NCBI GenBank assembly: GCA_037044905.1
Contig: JBAOKB010000090.1
Span: forward strand, 62,001 to 126,000
DNA length: 64,000 nt
Reading direction: 5' to 3'
From: Hortaea werneckii
Taxonomy: Eukaryota > Ascomycota > Dothideomycetes > Mycosphaerellales > Teratosphaeriaceae
In this document: positions 29,581-41,388 of the stretch, one piece after another
Position numbering within the stretch: position 1 is the first letter of the stretch
Layout: the number at the start of each line of letters is the position of its first letter
The notes under the pieces: generated by a model
Seen by the model: only the letters and a program-made list of their open reading frames with translations
Database searches by the model: none
Told to the model about the DNA's origin: nothing
Position numbers and translations under genes: made by a program

Positions 29581-30812
29581 TCAAGCACCAGAACCCCCAC
29601 TCCGTCTACTCCTCGCCCTAGCCCTCGCAGCCTCCTTAGCAATCTTCCGCATCTGACTCTGACTCTTCGCACCTTCCGCATCCGCACCTGCTCCCACGCC
29701 ATCCTTATACCTTTCCAACGCGTGCTCGGAAACCTCATCCAGGACAAACCTTCCTAGATGACCCGCCCGCCAACGCTGCACCATCCACAGGGCCGCAGCC
29801 TCCAGATCCGGATCGCCACCTTTCAACAGTCTCCCCGTCTTCCGTGCCATGGCGTCCAGAAGCGCGAAGATCTCGTTAGTCGGGGGATGGAATTGGGCGT
29901 AGAGAGTCGGGTCGACAAGGTTGAGATGATACAAGAGGAAATCGGCGAGGAGGAAAGGTGGGATGATGGTGTCTTTGACGCAGCCGCAGAGGGCGAGCTT
30001 GAGCATGTGGTCGGCGGAGGGGACGTAGGGGATGAAGACCCCAGGCGTGTCGAGGAGGTAGACGCCTGCTGTGCCACCCCCGGCGCTGGCGGGACCACCA
30101 GCTGGGTTGTCTGAATGGGAAGGGGGTTCCGGGTCGATGATCTTGACGCCGGTACCGATCTTGCGCGTGATACCCGGCTGGGCACCGGTGTGAGCGACTT
30201 TGCCCCGGCCGGTGCCCTCGCGGCGGAGGGCGTTGAGGAGGGAGGATTTGCCGATGTTGGGCATGCCGACGACGAGGAGGTGGGAGCCGGTCAGGGCGGC
30301 GCGGGCTTGGGCGGCGCTGCGGACATGGCGGAGGATGGTCTTGGCGTCTTTGTGGGAGCGGTGGTCGGAGAAGAGGACGGGGGAGGGGGAGTGGAAGGAG
30401 CGGAGGAGAGAATGGGTCTTGTTTGGATTGCGACTTACCTCAGCGGATGTTTTTCTCTCTGCGGATATAGGGGTGTGTGCAGATGGGGAAGGTGGAGAGG
30501 AGACTGTAGAGGAAGAAACTATTTATGGAAGGAAAGACCTACCTTCTCTTCGGTCGCTCTGTCCTGATCTGGAGGAGTGCCTAGATCCTTCTTGGTGTAG
30601 ACGACGACGCGCTCCCGGCCCCGCAACGCCTCCTCGAACATGGGATTGCGGCTGGTGAGGGGGATGCGGTAGTCGCGGCACTCGATGACCAGATCGATCT
30701 GGGAAAGCAAGGTGCGCATCTTGGCGAGACCGGCGGCATGGTGACCCAAGTAGTAGGAGCGCGGGAGGGAGGACGGGGTGGGAAAGGCCAGACGGGGTTG
30801 GAAGGCGGCCAT
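29581..30812 (-). CDS. MTG1: Mitochondrial ribosome-assembly GTPase Mtg1
   Basis: Circularly permuted GTPase of the YlqF/MTG family that assists large-subunit assembly in mitochondria. Exons 30543-30812 and 29581-30417 are separated by a 125-nt intron (GTAGGT donor, GCTGAG branch, AAG acceptor) in phase 0, giving 368 residues. The permuted order of GTPase motifs is clear: G4 in VYTKKDLG (a T for the usual N), then G5-like VLFSDHR, G1 in GMPNIGKSS, G2 Thr in the PGITRK stretch, and G3 in DTPGVFIP. The N-terminus MAAFQPRLAFPTPSSLPRSY is acid-free with Arg and Ser and fits a mitochondrial targeting signal. The C-terminus is Arg/Ala-rich. A GTAAGT sits inside the intron close to the acceptor; using it as a donor would leave too short an intron, so it was not used. 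Confidence 0.93.
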
Positions 30813-31321
30813 GATAGGAGACGCCCAGCGCCGATACGGTGAGAGAAGGGGTTATGGATATTGGAGGAAGGACATGGCGACAGCTACGGTAAGAGGAGCG
30901 AATGGATCCTGATGATGAATGGTATACCGTTTAGGAGATTCGGTGCCTTGGGCGTGACAAACACGCGAGACCGACAGCATGGGTGTGGTTTGAGGATCCC
31001 GTTTCCCGGCTGGCCGACCCAGCCCGACGGGTGAACTGCTGGTCTGTGCACAGAGGTGACGACAATGGATATTCGGCTTTGATGGACTCGAGAAAGCACA
31101 CCCTTTCTCACATGCGTCTTTTGTCGTCTCACTGTTCTGCAGCATCCGCTGAACTAGTAGCATAGATTACGCGATCAGCATTAGCCATGTCAGCAGATCA
31201 GATAGGACGCCGAACGCGGCGGCCAGACACGGATACCTGAAGCAACCATACCTCCTGGTTAGTTGGAAAGAGAGCTTTATATACTTGGGAAAAGTATCCG
31301 GAATACCTTAGGGTTGATAGC
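30813..31321. other. Divergent promoter region, MTG1 / SNF2 gene
   Basis: About 510 bp between two divergent genes. Nothing coding was recognised. Confidence 0.55.
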
Positions 31322-34300
31322 ATGGATGCCGCCTATTCGTCATCCTTACAGACATTCTCTTCCCCGCCATGGCCTCACAGAGCGAATCTGGACATGAGTG
31401 CATGTCCATCCATCTTTGTATCCGCAACCTACTTTGACACGGATGACTTGCATGATCTCGAGGATGACCTGGCCGATGCGGGTGCCACATTGACTTATGA
31501 CGCCCAAGAGGCGGGCATCGTAATAACGAAGGTGCTGAAGCCGAAAAGGGTGCAGTTTGATCTGCGGGCAAAGGGTGTGTGGACAGAAGAGGTAAAAGCG
31601 GAAGAGCCGGCTGGAGAAGAGGACGGGGTGTCAAAGAAACGGCGAAAAGTGTCCAAGGTGAAGCAAGACGGAAGAACTCAGCAAAGTGCGATTCCAGTTG
31701 ACGATGAAAGTACCGAGAGTGAGTCGGACACTACGGCGAGAGCGACGATAAGGGAAGAGGATGGAGTCGATCGGCCACATCGGCATGGAGAGAATCAGAA
31801 GCATGCATCACGCATGCAACCAGTCGCGTCGTCTGAGAGTAATGAAATCGTTAATGTCGTGAGAGTGGACTGGTTTGAGCAGTCTCGTCAGTCTGGAGAA
31901 GTACTGCCGCTTCACGACTTTTTAGTACTTCGGAACAGAACTCGCCAGGGTCGGCCTCGAGTTTTGGTGACAAGGTAGATTCTTCTCGCACATCCACGGC
32001 GCCCAACGGGGGAGATGATAGCGGCGACGAGTCTGCCAAAGATGATTCGGATCAAAGTGTGGACGAACTACAATCTGAGGACAACATCGTTGTGCAGCCC
32101 CGACGCAGCTCTACCAGAGAGCTTCCACAACGCGCCTCACGTTCGCAGGTATCGTACGCCCGACCGAAGAGAGTGGTCAAGAAAGGGAAGTCGCAAAGCA
32201 GGAAGAAGTCGAACAAGCTCTTGCAGTCCGATACGAGTGCGCCAGCTCCAAAGCGGGATTCCAAGCCAGCGCCTGATACTGCCCGAGCTAAGGTTCGGCA
32301 AGAAATCCTTGAGAAGACCAAGCCGAAGCGGGATGCATTCATTGTCGCTCACAAAGATTACTTTCAGCCGTTGCTTCCGGAGACGAGCTACATCGACAAG
32401 CTGGGGCGTTTGAATGCTATGAATGATGAGAACCAGCTGCCGGAAATTACAATCTACAGGTCACTTGAGCAGCAACCCCAGGGAGTCAAAGCGGAAATGA
32501 AGCCTTACCAGGTTGAGGGACTTTCCTTCTTGGTCTACATGTACAACAATGGCATGTCGTCAATTCTTGGCGACGAAATGGGCCTGGGAAAGACCTTGCA
32601 GACGCTTTCGCTCTTCCAGTACCTGGCCGAGAACGAGCCAACGACTGGCGAGATTCGACCTCACTTGGTAGTATGTCCACTGAGCGTCCTTTCCTCTTGG
32701 ATCTCAGAGGCACGGAAGTGGGTGCCTGAACTGAACGTAGTCCGCTTCCATGGACCGAAGGCTGAGCGTGAGAAATTCAAAAAAGAGATGCTTGCAACAC
32801 AGACGGCCAAGAAGAGGACGTCCGCAGATGTACCGGTCGATATCGTTGTGACCACCTACGATACGTTCGTCTCTGAACAGGGCTGGATGAAGCGTGCATT
32901 TGCATGGCGGTATGTGTGCTTGGACGAAGGCCACAAGATCAAAAACGAGAGCTCGCAAATGGCATCGGCTCTGCAGAGCCTACAAGCCGAATATCGCCTT
33001 CTTCTTACGGGCACTCCGCTACAGAACAATCTCAAAGAGATGTGGGCATTGCTGCATTGGCTTTACCCGGAGGTCTTCACACCCGATACGGCAGGGCGAT
33101 TCAAGGAGGCCTTCGATCTGACTAACGGGAAGGTTTCCACGAGCTTTATGGACGATGCGCGCCATTTGCTGGAGCTTATCATGCAGCGTCGCCTGAAGAG
33201 CTCTCCAGGGGTCAATCTTGGCCTGCCTCCCAAGACTGAGATTCTGCTCTACGTCCCCTTGAGCCCGATGCAACGCTTTTGGTACACTCGGTTACTTACT
33301 AAAACCGATAATGCCACTCTCGACGACTTATTCCGTGGAGCCAAGGAAGAATCGTTGGCTGAGGACGCCCTCCAGCGTCAGGAGATACAAGCTTTGGAGA
33401 AGAGAGCTGCCATTGCTGACGGAATGAACCAGAAAACTGGGGCCAACGGTGACGGTGACGTCTGGGCGGAGAGCAAGGAAATCATGCAGCAAGCACTCGA
33501 GAATAAGAACGAGGAGGATGTGAAGAAGGGCTCCTGGCAGAAACTCTTGAACCTGGTGATGCAGCTTCGGATGGTTTGCAGCCACCCATATCTCGTCAAA
33601 GGCGCCGAACCTGATCCTTACTATCTTGGAGAGCATATCCGCACGGCTTCTGGCAAATTTATCGTTCTTGATAAGCTAATCGATGAGCTCGTGCTCAAGC
33701 AGCAGAAGAAGATCATCATTTTTTCCCAGTTTACTAAGACCCTCAACTACGTCGAAGACCTCATGGCACTCAAAGGTGGAAACACATACGACGCCACCTT
33801 CCGGTACTCCAGGCTTGATGGTAGTACAGCACGAGCTAGGCGCAACCTGGGCATCCGCATGTTCAACGACCCAAAAAGCGAGTTCAAAGTCATGCTCATC
33901 TCTACACGTGCCGGCGGTCTCGGTATCAACCTAGCTTCTGCGACGAACGTCATCTTCATGGACGAAGACTGGAACCCTCAGATGACCATTCAAGCAGAAG
34001 CGCGTGCCCACCGCATCGGCCAGACGCAGCCGGTGACTGTCTACAAGATATGCACACAGGGCACAGTCGAGGAGCAAATGATGGGTCGTATCAGGAAGAA
34101 GCTATACCTCTCCACCAAGATCACCGAGAGCATGCGCAATATCCACACCGCCGCCGATACAGGCGCTGGCAACAAACGCAAGCACAGTGAAATGGCGCAA
34201 TCGGGCGAAGCTGAAGAGCCTCAGCTCGGCACCAACGCATTGAAGCTACTGTTGCGCAAGGGCGCTCAGACTCTGGTCAAGCCTGAAGTCGATGTGACCG

Positions 34301-35127
34301 CCATGCTTAGCTGGTCTTTCCAGGAAATGATCGAGAACTGCAGAGAAGATTCAGAAGGTTCGCAGACTGCTGTCCAAGGCAACGATGCGGTCACCGAGCC
34401 CGACGAACAAAGCTGGTTGAACTCAATGGAGAAAGTGGAGACTGCCGTCTTCGAAGGCAAAAGGCATCAGAAGAAAGTCGATCAAGCCAAGAAAGAGGAG
34501 GCCGATTACAACCGTGCCGATCGTCGCATCGGCAAGAACACCACCGTCAACGTCAACGGGTTCGAGATCAGCAAGGCGTCCATGGGCTGTGCGGACTGGG
34601 AAGCTGTCGCGACCTTCGCGGGCAAAGACCCTCGCCTTGCCGAACCTGTGCGGGAGAAGAAGGCGAAGATCGATCACCAGGAACACTGTCAGCATTGCAT
34701 GGACGGAGGCGAGATCCTACTCTGTTCTGGCTGTCCTCGTGCCTACCATACCCAATGCGTGGCCAAGGAGCTGCGGCCGAAGCCCCGCGGTCCAAGCAAC
34801 TGGTACTGTCCGCAGCACCTCTGCGTCGACTGCGGGAGCAAAACGACAGAGGCTGGTGGCATGATTTACAGGTGCCGATGGTGCGAGAACGGGTATTGTG
34901 AAGACTGCCTGGACTTTGAAACTGCGCAGCTAGTGGGACCGACGCTGCCAGAGCTGGAAATGCTGGGTTTTGGCGCTGTGGATCAGGCGTGGTTTATCGA
35001 CTGTCCTGCTTGCGTGGAGCATTTGCGAAACGATTCAGAAGACGCTGATACGATTGCGCGGGAGAAGAAGAGGATTGATGAGGCTTATGCGAAGTTTGTC
35101 GCTAAGATGGAGGAGGATGCTGCTTGA
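31322..35127 (+). CDS. SNF2-family chromatin remodeller with N-terminal BRCT-like region and PHD finger
   Basis: Nuclear ATP-dependent remodeller of the ISWI/Lsh-like part of the SNF2 family. Best model: exons 31322-31974 and 32022-35127 with a 47-nt intron (GTAGAT...GATAG), 1252 residues. The exact junction is uncertain (alternatives between 31859 and 32022), but a frame change is required. Residues about 25-215 resemble a BRCT fold split by an insert (FDTDDLHDLEDDLADAG, then VVRVDWFEQSRQSGEVLP). The ATPase has the Q-like YQVEGLSFLVYMYNNG, Walker A DEMGLGKTLQ (about 401), DEGH in place of DEAH (about 518), LTGTPLQNNL, and the helicase-C motifs STRAGGLGINL and RAHRIGQTQPV. A PHD finger (about 1104-1150: CQHC...LLCSGCPRAYHTQC) and an extra Cys-rich segment follow. 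Fungal relatives are often named PasG; I am not certain of orthology. It may instead be two adjacent genes. Confidence 0.85.
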
Positions 35128-35421
35128 GACTGTTTGACCTGAGGACAGGCTTTTCAGAGTCCAGAAATGCTGCCATGAAGCGCTTTCGCACCGTTAAGGG
35201 AAGGCTTGCTGATAGGAGGAGACGAATACTGCATCTAAGTGCGCGAAAGAAAACAGGCTGAGCGCAGCTCGCCGACTTTTGGTAACAATAATGTATCTTG
35301 GCCTGGCACAGGTGACGCCTAAAAGCGCAGCCGCCGGGAGCTACCTAGGTAGGTAGTTAGTTAACCCCCATGTATCCCATTCTTGGAGGAGAAAAAAATA
35401 ATCTCAAAAAGAGAAGAAAAG

Positions 35422-37167
35422 TTACCACTCATTCATCCAGACCTGCACCCGCGCTACAGGGCCCTCGTACTTGTCTCTCCTTCGAAGGCTACTAAGCCGG
35501 AACATCACGCACGCCCACGCCACGAAACCGACGAAGATCAAGCATGCCCAGTTCATATTCCCCGCTGTGACGTGATACTTGCCGGGCCAGAACGCCCAGA
35601 AGAAACTCCAGGTCGCGTAGCCCAGCGCGATAAGGTTGATTGGAAGGCCATACTTGCCTAGCGACCAGGGGGCGTAGGGTAAGGTTTCGTGCATGAGACG
35701 TTTGCGCGTCACGCACCCGATGCTGATGAGGTAGGATGCCATTAGTGCGGTTGTGGAGAGGCTCAGAACGGCGTTGAAGGCGACGCTGCTGCCGATGTTG
35801 ATCAGGGAGAGGGCGCTGGTGAAGCCGGCTGTGGCGATGATGGCGTTGACTGGGACGTTGTATTTGACGCTTACGCGTTTGAGCCAGCGGGAGGAAGGGA
35901 GGCCGTTGTCTCGTCTATTTTCTTGGTCAATGGGTGATTGGGAGCTGAAGGTTAGACGGGTGGACGTACGCGAATGCGAACATCTGGCGCGAGGTCGAGG
36001 CGATGACGCTGACTGTCACCATTGCTAGAAGGACCAGCATGATGATTGTGAAGGCGGATGTGGCTTGGGTGTTTTGTAGCGCTGTCTCGAACATGTAGAC
36101 GAATGAGTAAGATGACTGGATAGCGGGCTCGACGGGTCCGATGTTGAAGATGATCGTGAGAGCCATGGCAAGGGCCAGAGGCGCATTCACGAGATAAGAC
36201 CATAGCATTGCCTGTGGGACCACAAGGGCAGCGTTCTCGACTTCTTCCGCGAGGTGAGCCACCGAGTCGGATCCAAGGGTCGTGAAGATCATGGGCACTT
36301 GACCGATAAGCAATGAGAGTGCTGTAGACGGCCAGCCGCCTTGGTTGGTAAAGGTGAAGAAGGCTTCTTGAGCATTTGAGATTGGTGCTAGAATCCAGAG
36401 CATGACGACTATGGGGACGAAGAGGAAGACATGGCATACTGCAAAGACCCCTTCGAGCAAAGATAATTGACTGGCTGCAAAGATGTTGAATAGACAGAGG
36501 CCGACGGCGGTAGCGATGGTCAGCAAAGTGGCCTGCCACCGTGTGGGGTCATATTCCGGATGGCCGAGTTGGATCAAAGCTTGAATGATACCGGCGATGA
36601 TGTAGCAGTCCACCGCAACGACGCTCTGCCAGGCCATCGTACTCAGCCATCCGGTGCAAAAGGACAGAAAGCGTTGCCAGCCAGGGGGTGAAAACTCCGA
36701 GACCCAATGGTACTGCCCTTTTCTCTATCAGTCAAAATGACCTTACGCACGCACTAGGGAGTCGACAGACACAACTCGAACTCACCTGCACTCGTCGGCG
36801 CCATACTACTCATCTCAGCAAGCGACATGATCACAAACAACTGCCCCGTCCAAGCCCAGACCAACGACCAGAAGATCCCGGACGGACCTCCATTAATCAG
36901 TGCCGGCCCATTCGCAGTGAGCAAAATCTCCCAATTCCCCATCACGCACGACGTGAAGCTGATAGTAGACAATTGGCGGAAGCTCCGCCGCAGCTCTTGC
37001 TTCTTGCCCATGCGTTGCATGTCGATGCGATCCCTCGTTGTGCCGCGCGCGATAGTAGGTCGGGAGTCGGAAGGGCGGATGTGAAGGGTTTCGCCGGTGT
37101 AGAAGTCCCGGGCGAGAAGACGGGTGCTCTGTCTTCTGCTGTTGCGCCGTTTCTCGTCGGTTTCCAT
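35422..37167 (-). CDS. APC-superfamily amino-acid/choline transporter
   Basis: Plasma-membrane permease of the fungal amino-acid/choline transporter family (HNM1/GABA-permease type). Exons 36786-37167, 35970-36717 and 35422-35914 give 540 residues; introns 36718-36785 (GTGAGT...AAAAG) and 35915-35969 (GTACGT...AATAG) restore TSAG-QYHWVSEF and FAFA-RDNGLP, two family landmarks. Other landmarks: MGKKQELRRSFRQLSTISF before helix 1, NGGPSGIFWSLV, WLSTMAWQSVVAVD, LGSDSVAHLAEEVENA and ASTSRQMFAFA. Twelve hydrophobic segments fit. Substrate (choline, GABA, other amines) is not decided by sequence. The neighbouring SNF2 gene converges on it with about 290 bp between stops; that gap shows only a CCTAGGTAGGTAG motif and A-rich sequence. 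Confidence 0.92.
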
Positions 37168-37607
37168 GGTGGCGAGTTCGTCTGGCCGGTTGATAGGTCG
37201 TCGAGTCGTTGGGGATAATGTGCTTCGCGGAGCAAGATGGACGATGATCGGCGCGTGTGTTGAACGTGTCTGGGCAAGTGTGTTGCAATGGCATCATCGG
37301 CTGCATGCGACATGGGAAGCAACTTCCTCTCGGTGTAGCCGCTATAATTTTCCATGCTAATGCAGGTGCAAGCTGACGCATGGCTGCCCGTCTTTTCCGG
37401 CAGCAAGTGCCAGACGCCGAAGGACCTGAGGCCCTCTCCGAGGGAAGATCCAGGGCTTTCTCACGAAGGAGGAAGTGTATGTATTAGGGCATCGCCTGAA
37501 TTCCGTCCAACTGTCCCGACACCTACTATGCAACCGGACCCGAACCCAGGAACACCATCTTAATCCTCTGTCCCTTCAACCTCAATGACATCCAAAACCC
37601 CTCCTCA
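37168..37607. other. Divergent intergenic
   Basis: About 440 bp between the APC transporter and the rhodopsin-like gene start. Nothing beyond presumed promoters. Confidence 0.55.
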
Positions 37608-39076
37608 ATGCCAGCCTTCGACCTCTCCTACCCAGGAGCCTACATCGTCGTGGTAACCGTCACCGCAGTAATCTGGTCGCTCCTCGTGCTCGGGATCCGG
37701 CTCTTCCTCCGCCTCAAAGTCAACGGACCCCTAAGCTGGGACGACGGGTGCTGCATCGCCGCGACGATCCTCGCCTGTATCCATTCCGTCCTGACACTGC
37801 TGCAACTACGATATGGATTGGGAAGATCGGCGGGGATGCAACCGCAGACGACGATTAATTGGTCCTCCTTCCTTCTCTGGTTGAGCGGGTATTTCTACTA
37901 CATGGCGCAGGCGCTGTCGATGCTATCGGTGTGTTTTCTGCTGGCGAGGATCGTACGGCATCGGAAGATGGCGTGGGGATGTTATGGGATTGCTGTCGCG
38001 ACGGTGGCCTGGGCTCTTGCTGGGATGGCGACGACGGCGTTCGAATGCGGGTTGCCGCGGCCGTGGGAGACGCACGATGCGAGTGCCAATTGTATTGATC
38101 TGGTACGACTCTGAAGGTGGTGAGCAGTGAGGTTCTGGAGTCGGCCGGGCTAATATGCGGTTTGTCCAGTGGGCTATGAATTCTAGCTTGGTTATCACAA
38201 GGGCGTTGCTGGAGACGGCGAATATCCTCATGGCAAGTGCCTATATCTCCTTGCGCGAAAGGAAAGGCATAAAGGCGGAATCTGCTGCTGACGATCATCT
38301 CTACCAGTCCGTCATCATGCTATGGAGCCTAAACATGCACTTAGCTCCCAAACTACAAACCATCGCAGCCTTTTCCATGCGCTTACTGTAAGTCCTCCCT
38401 AACCTCAACCCACAGCACTCCGCCACAACATAATGCTGAACCCAGTGGGGCAAAACCCCAAAAAAGCATCCTACCACCGCTCCTGATCCGGCTACACTTT
38501 AACCACGTCTCGCTCTTCAGCACCGACTGGCCGCGGGCGCGCGTGCCCGCCGTGATCCTCGGCCAAGTCGTCATCCATCTCAGCGTCATCCTGACTACCG
38601 TCCCCTGCGCCAAACCTTTCCTCCGTATCTTCGACAGCGGCAGTCTGCACCTGGATCCCAATTTCGCCAAGAAGCTCAGCCTGCTTAGCATCAAGCGGAA
38701 GAAGTCCGACGACGGGAATAACTCGCAAAGCACCGGGGAGGCGAGAGAGGCCTTTGACCGTCATGCCGGCGGCGGGGCCGGTGGGGGAACGTGGCGCAGG
38801 GCGGCGAGATGGGATAGGATGTTGCTGCGACCGGATCATAGCAGTACTGTCACGATGATCAAGCACGATCCGGAGAGTCCTACCAGGAGTGGCGAGCAGG
38901 GTAAGGAAGTTGGGAGGAGGTCATCTTTTCAAAGCTCCGAGTCGAGTCGGAGGGTTATTACCAGGACGGATTCGTTCTACGTCTCCTACGAAGCGGCTTT
39001 ACAGTACCCCGAGCCGGCGCGGAAGAAGAGTAGGGATACGACGGTATCTTTTGAGCTTGATGTCCTTACGAAATAG
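37608..39076 (+). CDS. Rhodopsin-like seven-helix integral membrane protein (fungal Pth11-related/SAT4 type)
   Basis: Member of the large fungal family of putative seven-transmembrane proteins, a few of which (Pth11) sense surfaces; most have no known role. Exons 37608-38102, 38170-38387 and 38446-39076 give 447 residues; introns 38103-38169 (GTACGA...CCAG) and 38388-38445 (GTAAGT, GCTGAAC, CAG). The N-terminal half shows the family order: helix 1 IVVVTVTAVIWSLLVLGIRL, then RLFLRLKVNGPLSWDDGCC (the conserved DD after helix 1), WLSGYFYYMAQALSMLS, and LARIV. The second half (VITRALLETANILMASAYI, then HLAPKLQTIAAFS) is diverged; the usual cysteine-rich CFEM domain is absent. The cytoplasmic tail is long, Ser-rich and basic, with several possible phosphorylation clusters. 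The assignment is good at family level only. Confidence 0.8.
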
Positions 39077-39264
39077 AAAGTTCGGGTTTATCAGTGTCTA
39101 GAGTCAATTCCTTCTTCTTCTTCTTTTTTTAAAGAAAAAACAGAGAAATAATCAGCAGCACCGAACTTCTCCATCGTTTTCTCGTAAATGACACCCATTT
39201 ATGGGGGGCATATAATCAACTTTCTACATTTGAAAAAAGAAACGGGGAGATGGAAACTCGCCTC

Positions 39265-40355
39265 CTAAGTATCCTTATCGCTCCCGGCATCGTCGTCCTC
39301 GCCTTCAAACTGTATCCTCCGGCCCTTGACGCCCTGCTCCACCTCCGCCACGAGCGAATCCATGAACTCCTGATCGCGGCCCACAAGCGTCACCGTGTTC
39401 CTGCTCTTCCCCCAGCGCGGGTAACTCCCCACCTTGACCCCCTTCCCTTCCGTCTTCGCCGACAGCTCCGTCAAGTACCCAGCGACTTCGCTCTCCGCTA
39501 GCGGCGTGCTGAACAGGATCCGGTAGACGCCCTTCCCCTCGGGATCCGTCAAGCGGGGGAGGATCCTCGGCTTCAAGCCCGTCAGCATCTTCTCGAACAG
39601 TCGCGGGATCCCCGGCAGGATGTGGATGTTGCCGTTGACGACGTTGATAGGGACCCAGAGGTCGTCGGCGACGAAGATGACCTGGTCTTCGTCCGGCAGG
39701 CTCTCGTCGTAGGGGAGCTGGATCATGCGCAGCTTGGCGCGGCGCGCGGGCGAGTCCTCGTCCCAGGAGAAATTGGTCTGGCTTGGGTGTGGCTTGGAGA
39801 GGCGTTTCATGCGCTCGTAGGCCTTCTCGTGCAGCACGACGGGCAGGGAGAAGGCTTTCGCGATGGACTGGTAGGTGATGTCGTCGTGGGTTGGGCCGAT
39901 GCCGCCGGATGTCACGACCATGTCGTAGTTGTGGCTCATGCGGCGCGTGGCCTCGATGATTTCGGATTCATCGTCGGCGATGACCTCGACGCGCTTCAGG
40001 TTGATGCCGAGCGAGAAGCAGTATTTGGCGAACCAGGCGCTGTTGGTGTCAACCGTCTGTGGAGATCTAATCGCTTCAGCCTTCAGCATTCGAGCCGAGA
40101 TGTGTGATTTGGTTCGTGGGATGGGGTGTTGCTACTGACCTTCCCGCCCAGCACCTCGTCGCCGATGATTATACATCCCGCCGTGTTGATGGTCCTCTTG
40201 CTCCTTTCGGCTGCCATGGCTCGCGAAGCTGTTGCCGTCAATGCCGGGGCTGCTGCAGAGCTATGCAAGTAATTCGGCAGAGGCCGGGAGAAGTGTCGGG
40301 CCACCTGGTTGAGTCGTGAGAACATGAGGAATGGATAGGTATTGCCGTCTCTCAC
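39265..40355 (-). CDS. Molybdopterin-binding-fold (MoaB/CinA-like) protein, probable dual targeting
   Basis: Protein with one MoCF-biosynthesis/CinA-type domain, found across eukaryotes outside classical molybdenum cofactor synthesis. Exons 40140-40355 and 39265-40056 with an 83-nt intron (GTCAGT...CACAG), phase 0, give 335 residues; the join yields IIIGDEVLGGK-TVDTNSAWFA, the expected motif order. Further motifs: VIADDESEI, MVVTSGGIGPTHDDITY, FELP-like FSLPVVLHE and NIHILPGIPRLFEKML. The N-terminus has three possible starts: MRDG, MFSRLNQVARHF (arginine-rich, acid-free, mitochondrial-type) and MAAERSKRT just before the domain. The same fold forms the N-terminal half of some eukaryotic FAD synthases, but no PAPS-reductase-like half is present here. 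Molecular role not assigned. Confidence 0.88.
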
Positions 40356-40667
40356 CTCAAGATCTCGTCCGAGAAGGAGGAAGAGAAGGGCTTAATCAGT
40401 TGAAGTGTAGAGAGAGAAAGGAAGCACAGACATGGATCCCAATGGCCGGACGGATCAATGACGAGATGGGCGGGAACAAACTTCACGCGATTGTGGGGGG
40501 AGCCACTTCACCAGCTTCGGCCATGTCGCGACTCGACTGGCATTTGGTGGGGCGGCCTGACATCTGCTAACAACCTCACCAGACCTGCTCACTTTTGAGC
40601 AGCATCGTCACATTTTATTTATATCCGAACAAGACACCTTGATATCAAGGACACGACGTCCGTCAAC
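40356..40667. other. Divergent promoter region, MoCF-fold gene / GMF
   Basis: About 310 bp with no coding sequence recognised. Confidence 0.55.
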
Positions 40668-41388
40668 ATGGTATGTAGCAATGGACAATTCACCATAAGC
40701 GGGAAACCACTAACCCACATCCCAAGTCCTCCGAAGCCCGCCTCTACACCTTCTCCCCCGAGACGAAGAATGCCCTACGCAAATTCCGCCTGGGCACATC
40801 GCGGGCGAAAGATCCCCAAGCCGTAATCTGTATGCACTGGCCATGATCGAAACCTAGACAACAGGAAAGAAGAGAAAAGATAAGAGGAAAAGCAACGACT
40901 GATTTGGAGAACCCCAACAACGTGAAGAAGACCAGATCGATAAAAGCACCATGGAAATCAAACAAGTCGACGAGACCATCTACAGCAATATGCAAGACCT
41001 CAGCGATGAGCTCCCGGACAATTCGCCGCGATATGTCCTGCTCAGCTACCCACTTACGATGGTACGTTTGAAGAGTGAAATTTCCCAGAGTTGGAAACCC
41101 CTCCTTGCATTCTAGACCCGCAAGAAGGACAACATACAGGCAAAGCAAGAGAATCAAGTCCTAACCCCGTCCACCCCTCTTTTCAATGTCCAACAGGAAT
41201 CCGGCCGCCTCTCAGTCCCCTACGTCATGATCAACTACCTGCCCCCGACGTGCTCGAGCGAAATGCGAATGCTCTATGCCGGCGCCAAGGAATTGATGCG
41301 GAACCAAGCCGAAGTGAACCGCATCATCGAGATGGATGCCGCCGAGGAGATTGAGGAGATTGAGGAGAAGTTGAAGGGGGAGGATTGA
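40668..41388 (+). CDS. AIM7: Glia maturation factor-like ADF-H protein (Aim7/GMF)
   Basis: Binds Arp2/3 and promotes debranching of actin networks at cortical patches. Four exons: 40668-40670, 40727-40829, 40931-41061, 41197-41388, totalling 142 residues, the family length. The first coding exon is only the ATG, followed directly by GTATGT; the acceptor is CCCAAG. The spliced protein reads MSSEARLYTFSPETKNALRKF, then GTSRAKDPQAVIYQIDKSTMEIK, DELPDNSPRYVLLSYPLTM, ESGRLSVPYVMINYLPPTCSSEM and MLYAGAKELMRNQAEVNRIIE, all in GMF order with the C-terminal long helix. Introns are 56, 101 and 135 nt. No single exon is long enough to be noticed by open-frame length. The C-terminal tail is a short IEEIEEKLKGED acidic extension. 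Confidence 0.93.

Noticed and set aside
31322..31978. Separate small gene upstream of the SNF2 frame
   Set aside because: The SNF2 frame has no good ATG of its own close by: it is open upstream to about 31940 and begins with charged sequence that continues the first part. A single gene is more likely but not certain.
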